From Parietaria judaica (lineage: Eukaryota > Streptophyta > Magnoliopsida > Rosales > Urticaceae), in the NCBI GenBank assembly GCA_954871525.1, contig OX940872.1, positions 24,523,746 through 24,587,745 on the forward strand: a stretch of DNA of 64,000 nucleotides, given 5' to 3'. The notes beneath the pieces are model-generated. The model did not search any database. It saw only the letters and a program-made list of their open reading frames with translations, and had not been told where the DNA came from. This document shows, piece by piece, positions 61,905 through 64,000 of this stretch (position 1 is the stretch's first letter; every line of letters starts with the position of its first letter). The position numbers and the translations under genes are program-made.

Positions 61905-64000
61905 TCAGACTTTGACACGAGTTGAAAAATAACAAGATTTTTGCAGGGCGCGTATCATCAAGGAAGCCGCGGAATTCCTCGCGTATCTTTTCTTATGCTT
62001 TTTGCCTCCGATTATAGAGAAGACATCAGTTCCCGTCTGTATTTCGACAGAGGCCACATAAACTTTCTCGTGGGCAGGTCCTTCCTCTTCCTTTTTCTCG
62101 ATACTGCGATTTATATCAGAAATTTCATACAGACTCAGTAGTTTCAATTCAAATAGAATTGACCTAAAACGTTATGCGTTAAACAACGCAAAAAATCATA
62201 TTCCACTAGAAAAAAAGATTTCGCAAACTAAGTCGCACCAAGAATCAAACTACGAGCGCGATTAAGAAAGTTCTTCAATTACTTGATATGTTATAAATTG
62301 ATTATAACAAGGCCGCATTACCACATTCGACCAAAAAATAAAGATTTCATACCTGTAACTAGGTTTGGGCCACATCTTCATGTGACAAAGCTTTTGCAAT
62401 TTCTTTTTCGCGCATTCGATCTCAATTGAGCCATTAATTTCCATTAACCCGTCATCAGGAGGCATAAATTTGCACAGCTCGAATATAGCTAACCTAGCAG
62501 CGTTAAGCTTGGCAATCTCCTTCCTCTCGGATGAACCCGAGACAAAAAGTTCACCGTCGATATAAATATTACACACACATTTGGAGTCCTCATTCGAATG
62601 CTCAAATTTGATCTCCTTATGCATCTTGGTACAAAGATTCTTTAGGATCTTTGTAGGCGGTAGTTGGGGCAACGAATCATCGAGTGTGATGAGGGGCTCC
62701 AACAGACCTCGGAAGATCTAGAAGAACACAATAAAATAAGCGAACAAAAAGTCAAATCAATATATCCGTGTATTAGTATTTTTATTTTTGTTGGAAGTTT
62801 CTTACTATGTATTTTTTGTCCGTATTTGGCCAATTACTGTAAAATGAGTCATACCCGTCTTACATAGCTCTCGTGTCAAGATACCGATGTTTTTCAACAG
62901 AAAACGGGCCAAATAGGGGCAAGAACTGAAAATGGAGAGACGAACGGAGGCAGGTATACAGATACACTTTCGTCATTTTACAGAGTGAGAAGCGAGACAA
63001 GGACAGTGGACAAAGTTAGAAGCCAGGGTCAGCATATAAGGAAGAGTTTAGCTCATTACATACCGCCCATACTTTTTCCAAATCGAAACCGGTGTCGAGA
63101 TATATAGCACCAGCGATGGCCTCGACAATGTCCCCAAGAACTTTGGGCGCTTGTACTAAACCTTTACACAAAACCGCATGTTCTTCGTTGCTCACCGCTT
63201 CTTCAAACATTCGAACCTAAACGAATAAAAACAAATACCAAACATCACCAAGTACACAAGTTACAATACTAATTTCCCCAAGCAAATCCAAAGATGCTTA
63301 ACGAGATGTACACGACGAAACATGCCAAAAACGGGGAGGACACGAACAAACCGTTCTATCTTAAACCCGTATGTACACTTATTAAACTCAACTGACTCCT
63401 AATCCTCCCATGTACTAAAACCCGTGCCAATCGCGGGATCGCTCGATGAAAAACCGCACCTTCTCTATATGATCACAGTAAGAAAATACAAATTTCCATT
63501 GAAAACACACTAAAAACAAACCAAAAGATACTTCACGAGATGTACACGACAAAGCACGCGGAAAACGAATCGAAAAGATCCTCGAATCGGGGCGGACACG
63601 AGCAAACCGTTCTATCTTAAACCCGTATGTACACTAACTAAACTCAATTCTCGTATCGTATGTACTTAAACCCGCGCCAATCGCGGGATCGCTCGAAGAA
63701 AAACCGCACCTTCTCTATACGATCTCAGTTAGAAAACACAAACTTCCATTGAAAAACTTGTCTCAATATCCAATCAATAATTTTCATGAATCCCAATATC
63801 GATTCGCATTCAGTTCCGGAATCGACAGTCAAACCTTTTCGTCAAGAGTAGGACAGTTGTTGCGGCGGAGGAACCGGTAGAGGCGGAGGCGAGCGGCGAG
63901 GCGCGCGAGCTTCTCGTTGCTGGCGTTCAAGGTGCGGAGGTCGGCGAGCCGGGCGGAGCCGGCGTGGGGGTACGCCGAGAAGGCATGGTTGCTGAGCGCC
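61905..64000 (-). CDS. RTL2: Ribonuclease III-like protein 2 (RTL2), 5' part beyond window
   Basis: Four exons are visible: 64000-63835 (partial, continues to the right), 63216-63064, 62717-62353 and 62103-61905. In-frame phases join throughout. The visible N-terminal piece is the later part of the RNase III domain (NEKLARLAARLRLYRFLRR, LVQAPKVLGDIVEAIAGAIY, DTGFDLEKVW). The catalytic ERLEFIGD signature should lie just outside the window. Two double-stranded-RNA-binding domains follow, from about ILKNLCTKMHKEIKF to LAIFELCK, and from AKKKLQKLCHMKMWPKP to ALQKSCYF. Order and spacing match remembered Arabidopsis RTL2 (At3g20420), which cleaves double-stranded RNA including the 3' spacer of pre-rRNA and small-RNA precursors. 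Intron 1 has a tandem duplication. Confidence 0.92.
63288..63765. repeat. Tandem duplication (2 x ~235 bp) in RTL2 intron 1
   Basis: The words ACGAGATGTACACGAC, CAAACCGTTCTATCTTAAAC, CCAATCGCGGGATCGCTCGA and AAAAACCGCACCTTCTCTAT all occur twice in direct order, about 235-245 bases apart. Copies differ by small indels and substitutions. Confidence 0.9.

Overview
This is plant nuclear DNA, most likely from a core eudicot; the species cannot be told from the window. Every gene is split by AT-rich GT..AG introns. The proteins include plant or plastid-specific types (PGR5, eIFiso4E, HIT4-like, RTL2, plant cyclopropane fatty-acid synthase). The spacers and introns are packed with plant transposon remnants. 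Most coordinates below come from splicing exons by hand: each listed exon is bounded by AG and GT, the phases agree, and the joined reading frame matches the remembered family sequence.

Layout, left to right. 0-4.3 kb is gene-poor and carries a SINE and foldback repeats. 4285-14459 (+) is a 23-exon cyclopropane fatty-acid synthase. 14889-16033 is a palindromic Mutator-type element. 17100-18536 (-) is a two-RRM glycine-rich hnRNP. 18.7-25.5 kb is repeats, including a tandem array split by a solo LTR. 25598-26908 (+) is a plant protein of unknown function. 27872-28841 (-) is a small 95-residue plant protein. 32127-39001 (+) is ARP2/3 complex subunit 2, with an apparent single-base frameshift in exon 5 and a solo LTR in intron 4. 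39232-40583 is a 1.35 kb palindrome. 40985-44617 (+) is a HIT4-like protein. About 47.0-47.2 kb (+) is a U5-snRNA-like gene with a matching snRNA promoter. 48551-50350 (+) is ribosomal protein eL14. 54497-55496 (+) is PGR5. 57554-59213 (-) is eIFiso4E. 61905-64000 (-) is RNase III-like RTL2, cut by the window's right edge.

The genes are not an operon or cluster and serve separate housekeeping roles: lipid modification, RNA binding, actin nucleation, chromatin, translation, photosynthetic electron flow and small-RNA processing. From memory, hnRNP - unknown protein - small protein - ARPC2B lie next to each other on Arabidopsis chromosome 2 (around At2g33385-At2g33410), so the 17-39 kb block looks like conserved microsynteny.

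The most unusual features are: (1) a family of almost wholly palindromic elements with ends like GGG..AGCGGC-AAAAGTACCC, three of them with perfect 9-bp target-site duplications; (2) two solo LTRs with perfect 5-bp duplications; (3) the U5-like gene, whose promoter, Sm site and hairpins look intact but whose loop I is damaged; (4) the ARPC2 frameshift; (5) tandem duplications inside introns of three genes.
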